A stretch of DNA of 64,000 nt from NCBI RefSeq assembly GCF_030816615.1, contig NZ_JAUSYD010000001.1:682001-746000 (forward strand). The letters are read 5' to 3'. Position 1 is the first letter of the stretch. Each line of letters begins with the position of its first letter. The DNA is from Streptomyces sp. B1I3. GTDB lineage: Bacteria > Actinomycetota > Actinomycetes > Streptomycetales > Streptomycetaceae. This document shows, one piece after another, positions 35,250 to 44,564 of the stretch. A program made the translations under genes and the position numbers. Below the pieces are notes generated by a model. That model worked only from the letters and a program-made list of their open reading frames with translations. It was not told where the DNA came from and did no database searches.

Positions 35250-35541
35250 GCTGGGGAGGGGCTGTTCACCGACATCCTGGCGTCCAACGGCCTGGCCCGT
35301 GCGCTCTACAGCGACGTGGACGCCGACCCGCACAACCGGACGAACCTCGCGCAGCTCAACTTGTCGTAGGCAAACTCGTCCTGGCCTACGAAGGCCTCGA
35401 GATGGCAGCCGAACCCGGCCTCACCCTCACCATCCACACCGCCGAGACGGGCTCCCCCTCCGCCGAAGCTCTCCGTCTCCTCGCCTCCTGGTGGGCCACC
35501 CGGGAAGCGAGCCCGTCCCCCACTTCGCAGCCGGGCCGGTA
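35250..35541 (+). pseudogene. XRE/MmyB-type regulator pseudogene with internal deletion
   Basis: Two fragments of one MmyB-like domain. Frame A (stop TAG 35367-35369) reads L-F-T-D-I-L-A-S-N-G-L-A-R-A-L-Y then SDVDADPHNRTNLAQL; frame B continues at once as VVGKLVLAYEGLEM and TLTIHTAETGSPSAEALRLLASW. In intact family members about 90 residues lie between these, so an internal deletion plus frameshift has joined them. The N-terminal helix-turn-helix is also missing. The gap upstream (35114-35249) shows nothing else. Confidence 0.75.
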
Positions 35542-35822
35542 ACCAGGTCGGACGAACGGCGTCAGTCCCTGTTGCCCAGGATGTCGCGGGCCTCGACGCG
35601 GATCTCCCTGACCGCCCGGTGCAGGACCCGTGGCCGTCCGGCGGCAAGGGCCATGCCCACGGCTTCGCCGGTGGTGTCCCTCACCGCGTGTGTCGGGGTT
35701 GTCTGCACGGCATCCCCGTCCACCGTACGGACGGGGATGCTCGCCGCATCGCCCTGTGCCTCCGTACGGATGAATCCCCGACCGGGCGGGAATAGCGGGC
35801 GCGGAACGCTGTTGATCACACC
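35542..35822. other. Short intergenic stretch with a possible minus-strand remnant
   Basis: On the minus strand, about 35730 down to 35562, a frame ending in a stop reads TPTHAVRDTTGEAVGMALAA, then GRPRVLHRAVREIRVEARD, ILGNRD, with G/C-rich third positions. There is no start or ribosome site. It may be the C-terminal end of a lost gene; family not recognised. Confidence 0.3.
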
Positions 35823-36713
35823 ATGACTTCTGAGACGCGCGAGACATTCGGACGGATCGGCATCTGGAGCGGTGCCCTGCACAGGTCGCGAGTGGACGAC
35901 GCGGGCAAGGGAGCGATCGCGGAGGCGGTCGCGGAGCTCGAAGAGCTGGGGTACGGCACTCTGTGGATCGGGGGCAGCCCCTCCCCCGACGACGCCGCGG
36001 CAGTCGTCGCCGCCACCCGTACGGTCACCGTGGCCACCGGCATCCTGAGCATCTGGGACCACCCCGCCGAGGAGGTGGCGGCGCGCATCGCCGCCATCGA
36101 CGCCGCTGCGCTTGGGCGCTTCGTCCTCGGCCTCGGGGTCAGCCATGGACCGATGGTGCCGCAGTACACGAGGCCGTACAGCGCGATGGTCGCCTACCTC
36201 GACGCCCTCGACGCCGCCACCCCGCCCGTGCACGCCGGACGACGGGTCCTCGCGGCGCTCGGCCCGAAGATGCTGAAGCTCGCGAGCGGCCGGGCGCTGG
36301 GCGCGCACCCCTATCTCGTCACCGCCGAGCACACGGCGGAGGCGCGTGAGGCGCTCGGCTCCGATGCGCTGCTCGCGCCGGAGCTGTCGGTGGTGCTCGA
36401 CGCCGACCTCGACCGTGCCCGCACCACCGCGCGGAACATGCTGGAGATGTACCTCCAGCTGCCCAACTACACCGACAACCTGCTGCGCCTGGGGTTCGCG
36501 GAGAGCGACTTCCAAAACGGCGGCAGCGTCCGGCTCCTCGACGCCCTCTTCGCCCTGGGCGACACCGAGCGTGTGAGGGCCCGGACGCGGGAGTACCTCG
36601 ACGCGGGCGCCGACCACGTCGCACTCCAGGTGCTCACCGCGGACGAGGGCGGTGCCGGTCTGCCGCGGTCCGAGTGGCGTGAGCTGGCCGGGGCGTTCGC
36701 CGACGAGCTGTAG
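35823..36713 (+). CDS. LLM-class F420-dependent oxidoreductase
   Basis: 296 residues, TIM-barrel luciferase-like family. FGRIGIWSGALHRSRVDDAG, LGYGTLWIGGSPSPDD, ATRTVTVATGILSIWDHPAEE, GRFVLGLGVSHGPM and AGADHVALQVL are the characteristic strands. It resembles the TIGR03620 subgroup. F420 rather than FMN is expected in actinobacteria. ATG follows closely on TTGATCACACC with no strong ribosome site. Single gene; terminator downstream. Substrate unknown. Confidence 0.9.
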   Translation: MTSETRETFGRIGIWSGALHRSRVDDAGKGAIAEAVAELEELGYGTLWIGGSPSPDDAAAVVAATRTVTVATGILSIWDHPAEEVAARIAAIDAAALGRFVLGLGVSHGPMVPQYTRPYSAMVAYLDALDAATPPVHAGRRVLAALGPKMLKLASGRALGAHPYLVTAEHTAEAREALGSDALLAPELSVVLDADLDRARTTARNMLEMYLQLPNYTDNLLRLGFAESDFQNGGSVRLLDALFALGDTERVRARTREYLDAGADHVALQVLTADEGGAGLPRSEWRELAGAFADEL

Positions 36714-36751
36714 TCCTGGTGGGCCTCGGGGCGATGCCGGGAGGTGCGGCG

Positions 36752-36792
36752 GTCCCCGGCGCGAGCGGAGTCACCAGCTCGTCGCCGGGGAC
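36752..36792. terminator. Convergent terminator hairpin
   Basis: GTCCCCGGCG (36752-36761) and CGCCGGGGAC (36783-36792), perfect 10 bp, with an inner GAGC/GCTC pair. Between the LLM gene and the convergent LtrA gene. Confidence 0.7.
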
Positions 36793-36816
36793 GGCGCGGG
36801 TGCGGCCGGGCACTCG

Positions 36817-38034
36817 TCATCGCCCCACGGCCCGGAGGCGCCGGCCGGCGACAAGGCCGGCGACAAGGCCGGCGGCCAGCGTGGCGCTCACGGCCAGGCC
36901 CATCCCCAGTACGGCGCCGCCGAGTCCCACGGCCGGTGCGCCGAAGCCCAGGGCGAGCACCACGGTTGCTCCCGCGACCACCACCAGGGCGTGGCCCACG
37001 GTTCCGGTCGCGGTGAGCCGGTGCAGTGCGGCGAGCGTGAGCAGCGCGATCGCCACGGGCACCGCGACCGCCAGACCGGCCCCGCGGGTGGAGAGGTGTC
37101 CGTGGTGTTCGGTGGCGTCCAGGGCCGTCTCCAGGCCCGCGCCGATCGCTGCCAGCGCGGCATAGACCGCGTAATGGCCATAGCCCCAGGCCAGGGCCGT
37201 CCGCAGGGTGGTCAGTTCCGCTTCGCTGCCGGTGAAGTAGAGCCACCACAGGGCGAAGACCAGCAGCAGCCCTCCTACGGCGATCAGGAACACGGGTGCG
37301 GACAGACCATGGCCGGCCACGGCGGTCCGGACGGCGGCGAGCGAGCCGAGAATCACTTCGCCGAGCACGATGATGGTGAAGAGGCCGTAGCGCTCGGCAA
37401 TGTGTGCCGGGTGCCAGGTGGTCGGACTGCCCCGGTACTCGGCCCAGGCCGGCACGGCCAGCTCCGCCAGGACCAGGACCAGGAAGGTGGTCCAGGCCCA
37501 TGCGTCAGGCGTCCACAGACGGGCGATCCACCCAATCTGCACCACGGCGATCCCGGCGGCGTACCTCAGGGCGGCGCCGCGTCCGTCCGGATGCTCGACG
37601 GCGGCCCGGAGCCACTGGGAGATCTGTGCCGCCCGCATGATGACGTAGCCGACCACGACGACGGTGAAGTCGTAGTCCTCGAACACGGCGGCCACGCCCG
37701 AAGCCAGGACGAGCACGCCGGCCATCTGCAGCAGTGTCAGCAGACGGTAAGGCACGTCATCGGTGTCGTACGCGGAGGCGAACCAGGTGAAGTTCATCCA
37801 CGCCCACCAGATCGCGAAGAACACCGCCGCGTACGCCGCGAGGCCGGGACCGACGTGGCCCTCGGCCAGTGCGTGGTGAAGCTGAGCCGCAGCCTGGGAG
37901 ACGGCGACCACGAACGTCAGGTCGAACAGCAGCTCCAGCGGCGTCGCCGCCCGATGTTCCTCACCAGGGTCCCGTCCGCGCATGATCCGCCGCAGCGGTC
38001 CGGCCGGGGCGGTATCGGCACCGTGACCGCTCAT
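36817..38034 (-). CDS. Low temperature requirement protein A (LtrA) family membrane protein
   Basis: 405 residues with about eleven hydrophobic segments. Family signature ATPLELLFDLTFVVAVSQAA (~28-47), FFAIWWAWMNFTWFASAYDT, HIAERYGLFTIIVLGEVILG (~215-234) and FALWWLYFTG. The C-terminal end has a Gly/Leu-Val-Ala-Gly repeat (two copies of a 12-bp unit at DNA level). Cold-growth phenotype was described in Listeria; biochemical role unknown. GGAAGGAGAGG precedes ATG 38034. Confidence 0.92.
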   Translation of the reverse strand: MSGHGADTAPAGPLRRIMRGRDPGEEHRAATPLELLFDLTFVVAVSQAAAQLHHALAEGHVGPGLAAYAAVFFAIWWAWMNFTWFASAYDTDDVPYRLLTLLQMAGVLVLASGVAAVFEDYDFTVVVVGYVIMRAAQISQWLRAAVEHPDGRGAALRYAAGIAVVQIGWIARLWTPDAWAWTTFLVLVLAELAVPAWAEYRGSPTTWHPAHIAERYGLFTIIVLGEVILGSLAAVRTAVAGHGLSAPVFLIAVGGLLLVFALWWLYFTGSEAELTTLRTALAWGYGHYAVYAALAAIGAGLETALDATEHHGHLSTRGAGLAVAVPVAIALLTLAALHRLTATGTVGHALVVVAGATVVLALGFGAPAVGLGGAVLGMGLAVSATLAAGLVAGLVAGRRLRAVGR

Positions 38035-38460
38035 CGCGCCTCTCCTTCCTGTGCACGCCGGCAACCGGGTTCGGGCGGTTGCACGCGAGCTTCTCCCCCG
38101 GCAGGGCGGACCGAACTGAAGGGACAGCAGTCGGCACCGGTGGTGCGCGACGACGAGGAGGACGGGGCACCACCGCACCGGAGGCCACTGTATCCGGACG
38201 GGGGCAGAGCGGTTCGGGCGCATGCCACGGCCTGAGCGGTGGTGCCTCGGAGGCCGCCGGGACGGACGGACCGGGCGGCGCCTGTTCGAGCAGAAACCCG
38301 GCACCTCGCCGACGCCCTGCGCAGCAGGCCGCTCCGGGATCGTCACCTCGGTACACCGGCCCGCGTGCACGTCTCGGTACGGGCGTCGGTACGTGGGCGA
38401 GGAAGAGGAAGAGCGGGTCGAGGGGATGAGGCCGGCGGGCCGAGTCACTTGCGCGCCTGC
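38035..38460. other. Intergenic region, nothing recognised
   Basis: 426 bases between two same-strand (minus) genes. Several open shadow frames, none with a ribosome site or protein-like composition; no clear hairpin or operator. Confidence 0.4.
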
Positions 38461-39288
38461 TCAGCTCTTGAGGAAGTCCAGGAGTTCCCGGTTGAACCTC
38501 TCCTTGTCACCCTGGACCATGGCGATGCCGTGCGAGCCGCCCTCGTACACCTTGAGGGTGGCGTTGCGGACGAGCCCTGCGGTCTTACGGCCGGTCGCGT
38601 CGATGGGGACGATCTGATCGTCGTCGCCGTGGACGACGAGTGTGGGGATGTCGAACTTCTTCAGGTCCTCGTGGAAGTCAGTGGCTGCGAAGGCGTCGAC
38701 GCAGGCGACACCGCCCTCGATGGTCTCCTGCATGGCCATGGCCCAGAAGGCGTCCTTGTTGCCCTGGGTGACCTTGTTCCCTGGGCGGTTGGCGCCGAAG
38801 AAACCCTCCGCGGTGTCCTTCCAGAACTGCGAGCGTTCGGTGACGATGCCCTGCTTGATGCTGTCGAAGACGCTCTGGGGGACGCCCTCAGGATTGTCCT
38901 GGCCCTGGAGCATCAGGGGCGTGATGGCCGACAGCAGTACCGCGGACCTGATCCGGTCCGTGCCGTGACGGCCGATGTAGCGGGCCAGTTCGCCGCCGCC
39001 CATCGAATGCGCCACGAGCGTCACCTCACGCAGGTCGAGGGCGTGGACGAGGTCGTTGAGGTCGTCGGCGAAGGTGTCGAAGTCGTAGCCGTCCCATACC
39101 GGGGTGGAGCGTCCGTGACCGCGCCGGTCGTGGGCGATCCCGCGGAAGCCGTTGTCCGCGACGCACTTGAGCTGGTCCTGCCAGGCGTCCCCGTTCAGCG
39201 GCCAGCCGTGGACGAAGACCACCGGGCGTCCCTGGCCCCAGTCCTTGTAGAAGATCTCGACACCGTCGCGCGTGGTGACCGTGGGCAT
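38461..39288 (-). CDS. Alpha/beta-hydrolase, non-heme chloroperoxidase type
   Basis: 275 residues, normal for this group. V-F-V-H-G-W-P-L-N (oxyanion, ~24-32), HDRRGHGRST, nucleophile V-A-H-S-M-G-G-G with Ser95, Asp in VVHGDDDQIVP and His in Y-E-G-G-S-H-G-I. These enzymes are esterases that show perhydrolase (bromide/chloride-oxidising) activity in vitro. ATG 39288; a weak GGACCCACCC is upstream. Single gene. Confidence 0.92.
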   Translation of the reverse strand: MPTVTTRDGVEIFYKDWGQGRPVVFVHGWPLNGDAWQDQLKCVADNGFRGIAHDRRGHGRSTPVWDGYDFDTFADDLNDLVHALDLREVTLVAHSMGGGELARYIGRHGTDRIRSAVLLSAITPLMLQGQDNPEGVPQSVFDSIKQGIVTERSQFWKDTAEGFFGANRPGNKVTQGNKDAFWAMAMQETIEGGVACVDAFAATDFHEDLKKFDIPTLVVHGDDDQIVPIDATGRKTAGLVRNATLKVYEGGSHGIAMVQGDKERFNRELLDFLKS

Positions 39289-39878
39289 GGGTGGGTCCTT
39301 CCGGATGGTCGGGGCCGGACCGGTCCACGGCATGAGTGGGTCGGCCCGGTCGGACGGAGCCTCGGGCGGCACGCGGTCCCGGACCCCTCAACCATGTTGG
39401 AGGCGGACCTGCACACCGGCAACACGAACCATCGGGCGTCCGTACCGACTCCGTCAGCCGCGACACCACCGGCTTCCTCGCACCGGAACGGCAGGAGTGG
39501 GACGCGAGGCAGACCTCGGCCACGGGGTGATACCGGATGCTGCGGTGATCGGCTGCTGCGGCTTCCCGGAGCAACCACCCGACGGATGATGGGAGCGGTC
39601 GGGAAACGGCGTACGAGCCGGGCGCGGGGAGCTTTCACGTACGCGCGTCCTGTCCCCGCAGAGCGGTATCAACGGTTCGGTATCACTTGCACCCCGTGGT
39701 GCGAGCCGTCGAGTTCACGCCATCGAAGCCCCGGTCAGGGGCAGTTGCCCCGAGCCATCGGGTCCATGCGGTGAGGAATGACTGTGTCGGAATGGTGTCC
39801 ACTGGGGCCCTGCCTTCGTTGATGTGGGTAGCATCAGCCGCTATACCCGTTTCACACACATCGAAGGACGAGGCACTC
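39289..39878. other. Intergenic region, no gene
   Basis: 590 bases between divergent genes. A 30-codon G/C-third-position stretch on the plus strand near 39438-39531 (reading VRTDSVSRDTTGFLAPERQE) may be residual coding sequence, but it has no start or ribosome site. Sequence just before 39879 is less GC-rich and probably contains that gene's promoter. Confidence 0.35.
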
Positions 39879-40499
39879 ATGGCCAAAAACGCTCCATCGG
39901 CAGGCGTCACCGCAGACTACGCGCAGAGGGTCGCCGATGATCTCGCGGCGAATCGGAGCGACCAGGAGCGAGTGCGCGCGGAACTGACCCGGCTGCAGGA
40001 CGAACTCGTCCAGCTGCAGGACAGTGAGCAGGTGCTGAGCAAGATGCAGGAGGTACTCGGCGGTTCCGCGAAGGCTGCCCCGACGGCCCCCAAGGCCCGC
40101 AAGTCCGTCTCCGTGCCCGCGGCACGCCGCCCCAAGGGCAAGTCGGCGCCGCAGAAGGTGTCGCGCACGGCGAAGGCCGAGGCCGAGACGGAGCGCAAGA
40201 CCGCCACGAAGAAGAAGGCGCCGGCCAAGTCCGCCGCCGCTGAGCCGACTTGGCGTGAGCTGATCGCCGACCACCTGGCCGCCCAGCGGGAGCCGAAGTC
40301 GGCCTCCGAGGTCGCCGCCGCGCTGACCGAGTCGCACCCGCAGCGCAAGGTGCAGGTGACGGTCGTGCGAAACACCCTGGAGCAGGGCGTCGCGCAGGGT
40401 CTTCTGGAACGCTCCAAGCAAGGGCGCTCCGTCTTCTACAGCCCGGTCGCCCCGGCTGCTGCCGCCTCCCAGGACGAGGCCCTGGCGCCGGCTCAGTAA
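39879..40499 (+). CDS. Coiled-coil / Lys-Ala-rich / winged-helix regulatory protein
   Basis: 206 residues in three parts: a coiled coil (~20-60, SDQERVRAELTRLQDELVQL, QDSEQVLSKMQEVL); a basic, Lys/Ala/Pro-rich middle (~65-130, many K-K, A-K, like histone H1 tails); and a C-terminal winged helix (~133-190, TWRELIADHLAAQREPKSAS, VTVVRNTLEQGVAQGLLERS). The basic middle suggests non-specific DNA binding, so it may be nucleoid-associated. GGACGAGG precedes ATG. A recurrent streptomycete type; no target known. Confidence 0.8.
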   Translation: MAKNAPSAGVTADYAQRVADDLAANRSDQERVRAELTRLQDELVQLQDSEQVLSKMQEVLGGSAKAAPTAPKARKSVSVPAARRPKGKSAPQKVSRTAKAEAETERKTATKKKAPAKSAAAEPTWRELIADHLAAQREPKSASEVAAALTESHPQRKVQVTVVRNTLEQGVAQGLLERSKQGRSVFYSPVAPAAAASQDEALAPAQ

Positions 40500-40762
40500 C
40501 AGAGGCCCAGGCTCCTCGATCACGGTCGGGGGCTGTTCGGCAACGGACCCGTCCCGCGTTCCGCGGCCGGGTCGGCACCCGTGGCACGGCCCGGCTCTGT
40601 CCGGGGCGGGCCGCCGGTCACCGGCACCGGAGCATCGGCCCGGACGGACGCGGCCGGACACCTCCGCCCGCCGGCCTGCGCGCAGCGGCGCGCCGGCTGC
40701 CCGACCGCTGCTCGACCGGACACGCGGGGACACCGGACGAGTAGCTGGGACGCACGGTCACC

Positions 40763-41029
40763 TCATGGGCTGTCACCGTCCCAGTCGAACCGGCGCGGGT
40801 CATCGGTGCGAGGCCCGTACAGTGCCCGCCCGCCGGCGTAGCGGCCCAGTTCCGTGCGCAGGGATGCGCCCTCATGCAACTGCTCCGCGCTCCAGCCGGT
40901 GACGTCGAGGAGCAGGCCGTCCAAGGGACCACCCACGAGTTCGACGTAGAACCGCCCGGGCCGCGGGCCGGGGTCGGGATCGTCGTGGTCGCCTCCGTAG
41001 ACCCTCTTGCGCATGATCTGCTCGTCCAT
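40763..41029 (-). CDS. Small hypothetical protein with GGPLDG motif
   Basis: 88 residues, acidic, no signal peptide. Contains RFYVELVGGPLDGLLLDVTG (~26-45), a motif found in small actinobacterial and phage proteins of unknown function, and ends YGPRTDDPRRFDWDGDSP. ATG 41029 with a weak GGGGT; the longer frame up to 41224 has Arg/Pro-rich composition unlike a protein start. Nothing suggests a partner. Confidence 0.6.
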   Translation of the reverse strand: MDEQIMRKRVYGGDHDDPDPGPRPGRFYVELVGGPLDGLLLDVTGWSAEQLHEGASLRTELGRYAGGRALYGPRTDDPRRFDWDGDSP

Positions 41030-41199
41030 ACCCCGTAGCTTCGCACCCGCCACTGACAACCCGGCGAACCTCGCAGGCCGGCCGGGACGGACCTGGGCGT
41101 GGACGGGCTCCTCCCCCGGGCTCGCACGGGCGCAGAAGCCTTTCGTGACTCGGCCACGACGGCCGCCGGATGTGTCCCCTGTTCGCGGGCGGGCTGCGC

Positions 41200-41652
41200 T
41201 CACCGCCCGTACGCGCTGCGGCACAGGCCCACGACATCGGCGGAGGCGACTCCACGGCCGGCCGCGCAGACGGTCTCCATGTCGTACGTCCGCTCCGGCC
41301 GGGCTCGCCGGAGCGATTCCGGCCGGTGCGCCTCCGGGCGTGCGGTGGCGTATCGCCGCGGCCCCACACGGGTTTCACGAGGGGCGGGCGTCACGACTGC
41401 GGCGTCGCTCCGCCCTGGGGCACGCCTCGCCTCCTTCTTCCGCCTGTGCTCCTTCCGCCGCTCCTCGGCGCTTCCCAGGGCGTCGTGGACGGCAGGGGGC
41501 GCGCCCGGAGCGGCCGAGCCCTGTGCGGCGGGCACCGGCCGGGGCTGTGCGGAGGCGACCGCGCCGGGCGTGTGGGGTGGGGCCGGCACGGACACACAAC
41601 CGGTCGTGCACGCGAGGACAACGACCATCAGCACCATCGACCGCAGTTTCAT
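41200..41652 (-). CDS. Putative lipoprotein, Arg/Ala-rich
   Basis: 150 residues. N-terminus MKLRSMVLMVVVLACTTGC carries a lipobox (V-L-A-C, Cys15; T-T-G-C, Cys19, is an alternative), so it is probably lipid-anchored outside the membrane. The middle is Pro/Ala-rich then strongly basic (EERRKEHRRKKEARR, ~63-77); the C-terminal part has two cysteines (TVCAAGRG, GLCRSAYG). Function unknown. Starts 8 bases after the end of a decayed TetR gene on the same strand. Confidence 0.65.
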   Translation of the reverse strand: MKLRSMVLMVVVLACTTGCVSVPAPPHTPGAVASAQPRPVPAAQGSAAPGAPPAVHDALGSAEERRKEHRRKKEARRAPGRSDAAVVTPAPRETRVGPRRYATARPEAHRPESLRRARPERTYDMETVCAAGRGVASADVVGLCRSAYGR

Positions 41653-41659
41653 GCCCTGG

Positions 41660-41970
41660 TCAACGACGCTTCGCCCACCCGGACACGTCGCAGGGGCGGG
41701 TCCCCCGGGGCATCACTCGGTCGGGCAGGCCGGCTTGGGCGATGCGCAGTGCGTGGGCGATCGTGCGGGTCACGGACTCCTGCCGCGTGTGCGTGCGCCA
41801 CGCCCACTCCTCGACCGCTACGCGCAGCACTCCGTTGAGGACGGTCGCCTGCACGCGCGGCTCGAGATCGTCCGCAGGACGGTGTCCGGGGCGACGTCAA
41901 GGCGTTGGGCGCATCGCGTCGCGAAGCCGGCCAGTAGTTCGTCGGCCGGTGGGTCCAAGCTCCGGGGGCA
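41660..41970 (-). pseudogene. TetR-family regulator pseudogene (C-terminal domain only)
   Basis: Reading on the minus strand, one frame gives P-P-A-D-E-L-L-A-G-F-A-T-R-C-A-Q-R-L then DVAPDTVLRTI; a shifted frame continues P-A-D-D-L-E-P-R-V-Q then ATVLNGVLRVAVEEWAWRTH and TRTIAHALRIAQAGL to the stop at 41660. Together these form the ligand-binding C-terminal helices of a TetR protein. The N-terminal helix-turn-helix is absent and a frameshift lies near 41870. Confidence 0.7.
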
Positions 41971-42465
41971 AGGAGTGATCACTGGGTACCCTCCTGCGCT
42001 GTGCTGAGGGGGTCACGGTCCTCGAAACGGTATTCTGGCTGCGGCGAGAGCGCCGTCGCGGACGGGCTTTTCGGGAACGTCGGGGATTTCGCCGGCATCG
42101 CCGTCGCGCGGGTCGGTGGTGAGTGCTTCAGGACTTCTTCGTCCAGGCGTTCCCGGCCGGTGTCGATGACCTCGCGGCATCCGTCTTCGATGGAGTTCGT
42201 CCAGGAATCCGACGCCGGCGGTGTGGTGGTGCGTCGTGCCCTCGGAGGGCATGCCGGGGCCTGCGGTGTTCAGAAGCCGCCGACCGCTCTGGGCTCCGTG
42301 CAGGGGCTGAGCCATTCGGACCTCTGTCGCGCAAATGAATCGCCCCCATCCCGCTCTCGTCGACCACCCTCCTCTGCCCGCTTCCGAAGCCTCAGGGTAC
42401 GACGTCGGAAACAAGTCCTGCAGAGAGCTTCCGTCCGGTTGCCCGGCGCGTCTACGCTCACTGCC
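41971..42465. other. Intergenic region with faint coding traces
   Basis: 495 bases with no intact gene. On the minus strand around 42210-42110 a frame reads SDSWTNSIEDGCREVID and TGRERLDEEVLKHSP with G/C-rich third positions, possibly another decayed gene; family not recognised. The cellulase promoter region begins to its right. Confidence 0.35.
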
Positions 42466-42483
42466 TATGGGAGCGCTCCCATA
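42466..42483. promoter_or_regulatory. CebR operator of the cellulase gene
   Basis: Perfect 18-bp palindrome at 42466-42483 whose core TGGGAGCGCTCCCA (42468-42481) is the classical cello-oligosaccharide operator bound by CebR in Streptomyces. It lies ~150 bases before the cellulase start, so expression should be induced by cellobiose. Confidence 0.92.
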
Positions 42484-42633
42484 ATCGTCGGAACAGCGTT
42501 ATGCGCAGTATCGAGGGTCATCCAGCCAGGTAGAGGCGCATTGCCCACTGTGTAACCGCCTGCGAGGCCGGTCTCTCGCCGGGCGGTCCCATATGGAGTG
42601 ATCGGTCATATACGTGCGTTGAGGGAGAGTGCG

Positions 42634-44433
42634 ATGAACATGCGAAGAGCCTTTCGGGCTTTCGGCGTTGTCGGAATGCTTATGGCGGGTTCGGTGGCCG
42701 GATTCGGCGGCCCGGCCTCGGCGGTCACCTCGCCGGCGGCCGGTCAGTCCGCCGCAGACGGCAGGACATCGGCGGTCGCCGCGGCGCCGGAACTGCACGT
42801 GTCGGGCAACCGCCTGGTCACCGGGTCCAATTCCACGTTTCGCCCACTGGGCGTCAACCGGTCCGGCGGGGAGTTCGGCTGTGTCCAGGGCAAGGAGATA
42901 TTCGACGGGCCGACGGACCAGGCGGCCGTCGACGCGATGAAGGCATGGAAGATCAACACTGTCCGGATCCCGCTGAACGAGGAGTGCTGGCTGGGCACCG
43001 GGAACTTACCTCCGACAGCGCCCAGCGCGGCGGCGTACCAGCAGGCGGTCAAGACCTACGCGGACCTCCTGGTGGCGAACGGCATCAACGTGATCCTCGA
43101 CCTGCACTGGACTTGGGGCGAGTACACCGGCCCCGGCGGAGGCTGCCCGGACGTCGCGGCCACCTGCCAGAAGCCGATGCCGGACGCGCGCTACAGCCCC
43201 ACGTTCTGGTCCGAGGTGGCCACGATGTTCAAGGGGAACGGAGCGGTCATCTTCGACCTGTTCAACGAGCCGTACCCGGACGCGGCCAACAACTGGTCCG
43301 ACGCCACGGCCGCATGGACCTGTCTGCGTGACGGCGGCACCTGCGCCGGAATCACCTACCCGGTCGCCGGCATGCAGACCCTCGTCAACGCGGTACGCGC
43401 CACCGGTGCCACCAACGTGATCATGTCGGGCGGTCTGGAGTGGACGAACAACCTGAGTCGGTGGCTGGAATTCAAGCCGGCCGACCCCACCGGCAATCTG
43501 ATGGCCTCATGGCACTCCTACAACTTCAACGGCTGCGTGACCACCTCGTGCTGGGACAGCAACATCGGAGCGGTCGCCGCCCAGGTGCCGGTCCAGGCCG
43601 GCGAGATCGGTCAGAACACCTGCGCCCATGACTACATCGACCAGGTGATGGCCTGGGCGGACGCCAACAAGGTCGGGTACACGGCCTGGACCTGGAACCC
43701 TTGGGGTTGCAGCGGTGGCAATGTGCTCATCGAGGACTGGAACGGCACACCGACCAGCACCTACGGTGAGGGGTTCAAGGCGCACCTGCTCAGCCAGACC
43801 CCCGGTGATCCCGGCGGTGACACCGCTGCGCCCACCGCTCCGGGGACTCCCACCGCCTCCGAGGTGACGGCCACCTCCGCGACCTTGAGCTGGGCGGCCT
43901 CCACGGACAACGTGGGTGTCACCGGCTACGACGTCGTCCGTGTCACCGGCGGCACCGAGACGCGGGTGGCCGGCTCGGCGTCCAACCGGGTCACGGTCAC
44001 AGGGCTGTCCGGCAACACGGCCTACACCTTCGCCGTTTACGCCAAGGACGCGGCCGGCAACCGCTCCACCCGCTCGGCCACCGTTACCGTTACCACCACC
44101 GGCACCCCGGCGGGCACCTGCTCCGTCGGCTACCGCCTGGTGGGGGACTGGGGAAGCGGCTTCCAGAGCGAGATCACCATCCGCAACACCGGCGCCGCCG
44201 CTGTCAGCAACTGGAAGCTCGGCTTCACCTTCGCCAACGGCCAGACCATCAACAACATGTGGGGCGGCACCCCCACCCAGACAGGCGGCTCCGTGAGCGT
44301 AATCCCCGCCTCCTACACCGACACCATCACCGCCGGCGGTTCCGTCACTCTCGGTTTCATCGCCAACAAGGGCGCCACGAACACTGCCCCGACCACCTTC
44401 ACCCTCAGCGGCAGGACCTGCACCACAGCCTGA
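42634..44433 (+). CDS. Secreted GH5 cellulase with FnIII and CBM2 domains
   Basis: 599-residue endoglucanase. Signal peptide ~1-30 (cleavage after PASA). GH5 domain ~50-390: LGVNRSGGEFGC, VRIPLNEECWLG, LDLHWTWGEY, acid/base Glu212 in D-L-F-N-E-P, nucleophile Glu324 in V-Q-A-G-E-I-G. A fibronectin III linker domain follows (~398-485), then a family 2 cellulose-binding module (~497-599; GYRLVGDWGSGFQSEITI, NNMWGG). GAGGGAGAG precedes ATG 42634; the frame's earlier ATG at 42598 lacks one. Controlled by the CebR box upstream. Confidence 0.95.
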   Translation: MNMRRAFRAFGVVGMLMAGSVAGFGGPASAVTSPAAGQSAADGRTSAVAAAPELHVSGNRLVTGSNSTFRPLGVNRSGGEFGCVQGKEIFDGPTDQAAVDAMKAWKINTVRIPLNEECWLGTGNLPPTAPSAAAYQQAVKTYADLLVANGINVILDLHWTWGEYTGPGGGCPDVAATCQKPMPDARYSPTFWSEVATMFKGNGAVIFDLFNEPYPDAANNWSDATAAWTCLRDGGTCAGITYPVAGMQTLVNAVRATGATNVIMSGGLEWTNNLSRWLEFKPADPTGNLMASWHSYNFNGCVTTSCWDSNIGAVAAQVPVQAGEIGQNTCAHDYIDQVMAWADANKVGYTAWTWNPWGCSGGNVLIEDWNGTPTSTYGEGFKAHLLSQTPGDPGGDTAAPTAPGTPTASEVTATSATLSWAASTDNVGVTGYDVVRVTGGTETRVAGSASNRVTVTGLSGNTAYTFAVYAKDAAGNRSTRSATVTVTTTGTPAGTCSVGYRLVGDWGSGFQSEITIRNTGAAAVSNWKLGFTFANGQTINNMWGGTPTQTGGSVSVIPASYTDTITAGGSVTLGFIANKGATNTAPTTFTLSGRTCTTA

Positions 44434-44533
44434 GCACAGCCGCTGCCCCGCAACCGACATCAGTTGTGCCCCCGCAGTTGCCCCACCGCAACCCCCGGAA
44501 ACCGAGGCCCGGCGGTATCGGACAGGGCGCACC

Positions 44534-44564
44534 CGCCGGCCCGGCCACAACCGCCGGGCCGGCG
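44534..44564 (+). terminator. Terminator of the cellulase gene
   Basis: CGCCGGCCCGGC (44534-44545) and GCCGGGCCGGCG (44553-44564), perfect 12-bp stem, loop of 7, 100 bases after the stop codon. Confidence 0.75.

Noticed and set aside
35562..36617. 351-codon minus-strand frame opposite the LLM oxidoreductase
   Set aside because: Only its last ~55 codons (35562-35730) look protein-like; the rest is antisense to a clear LLM-class gene.
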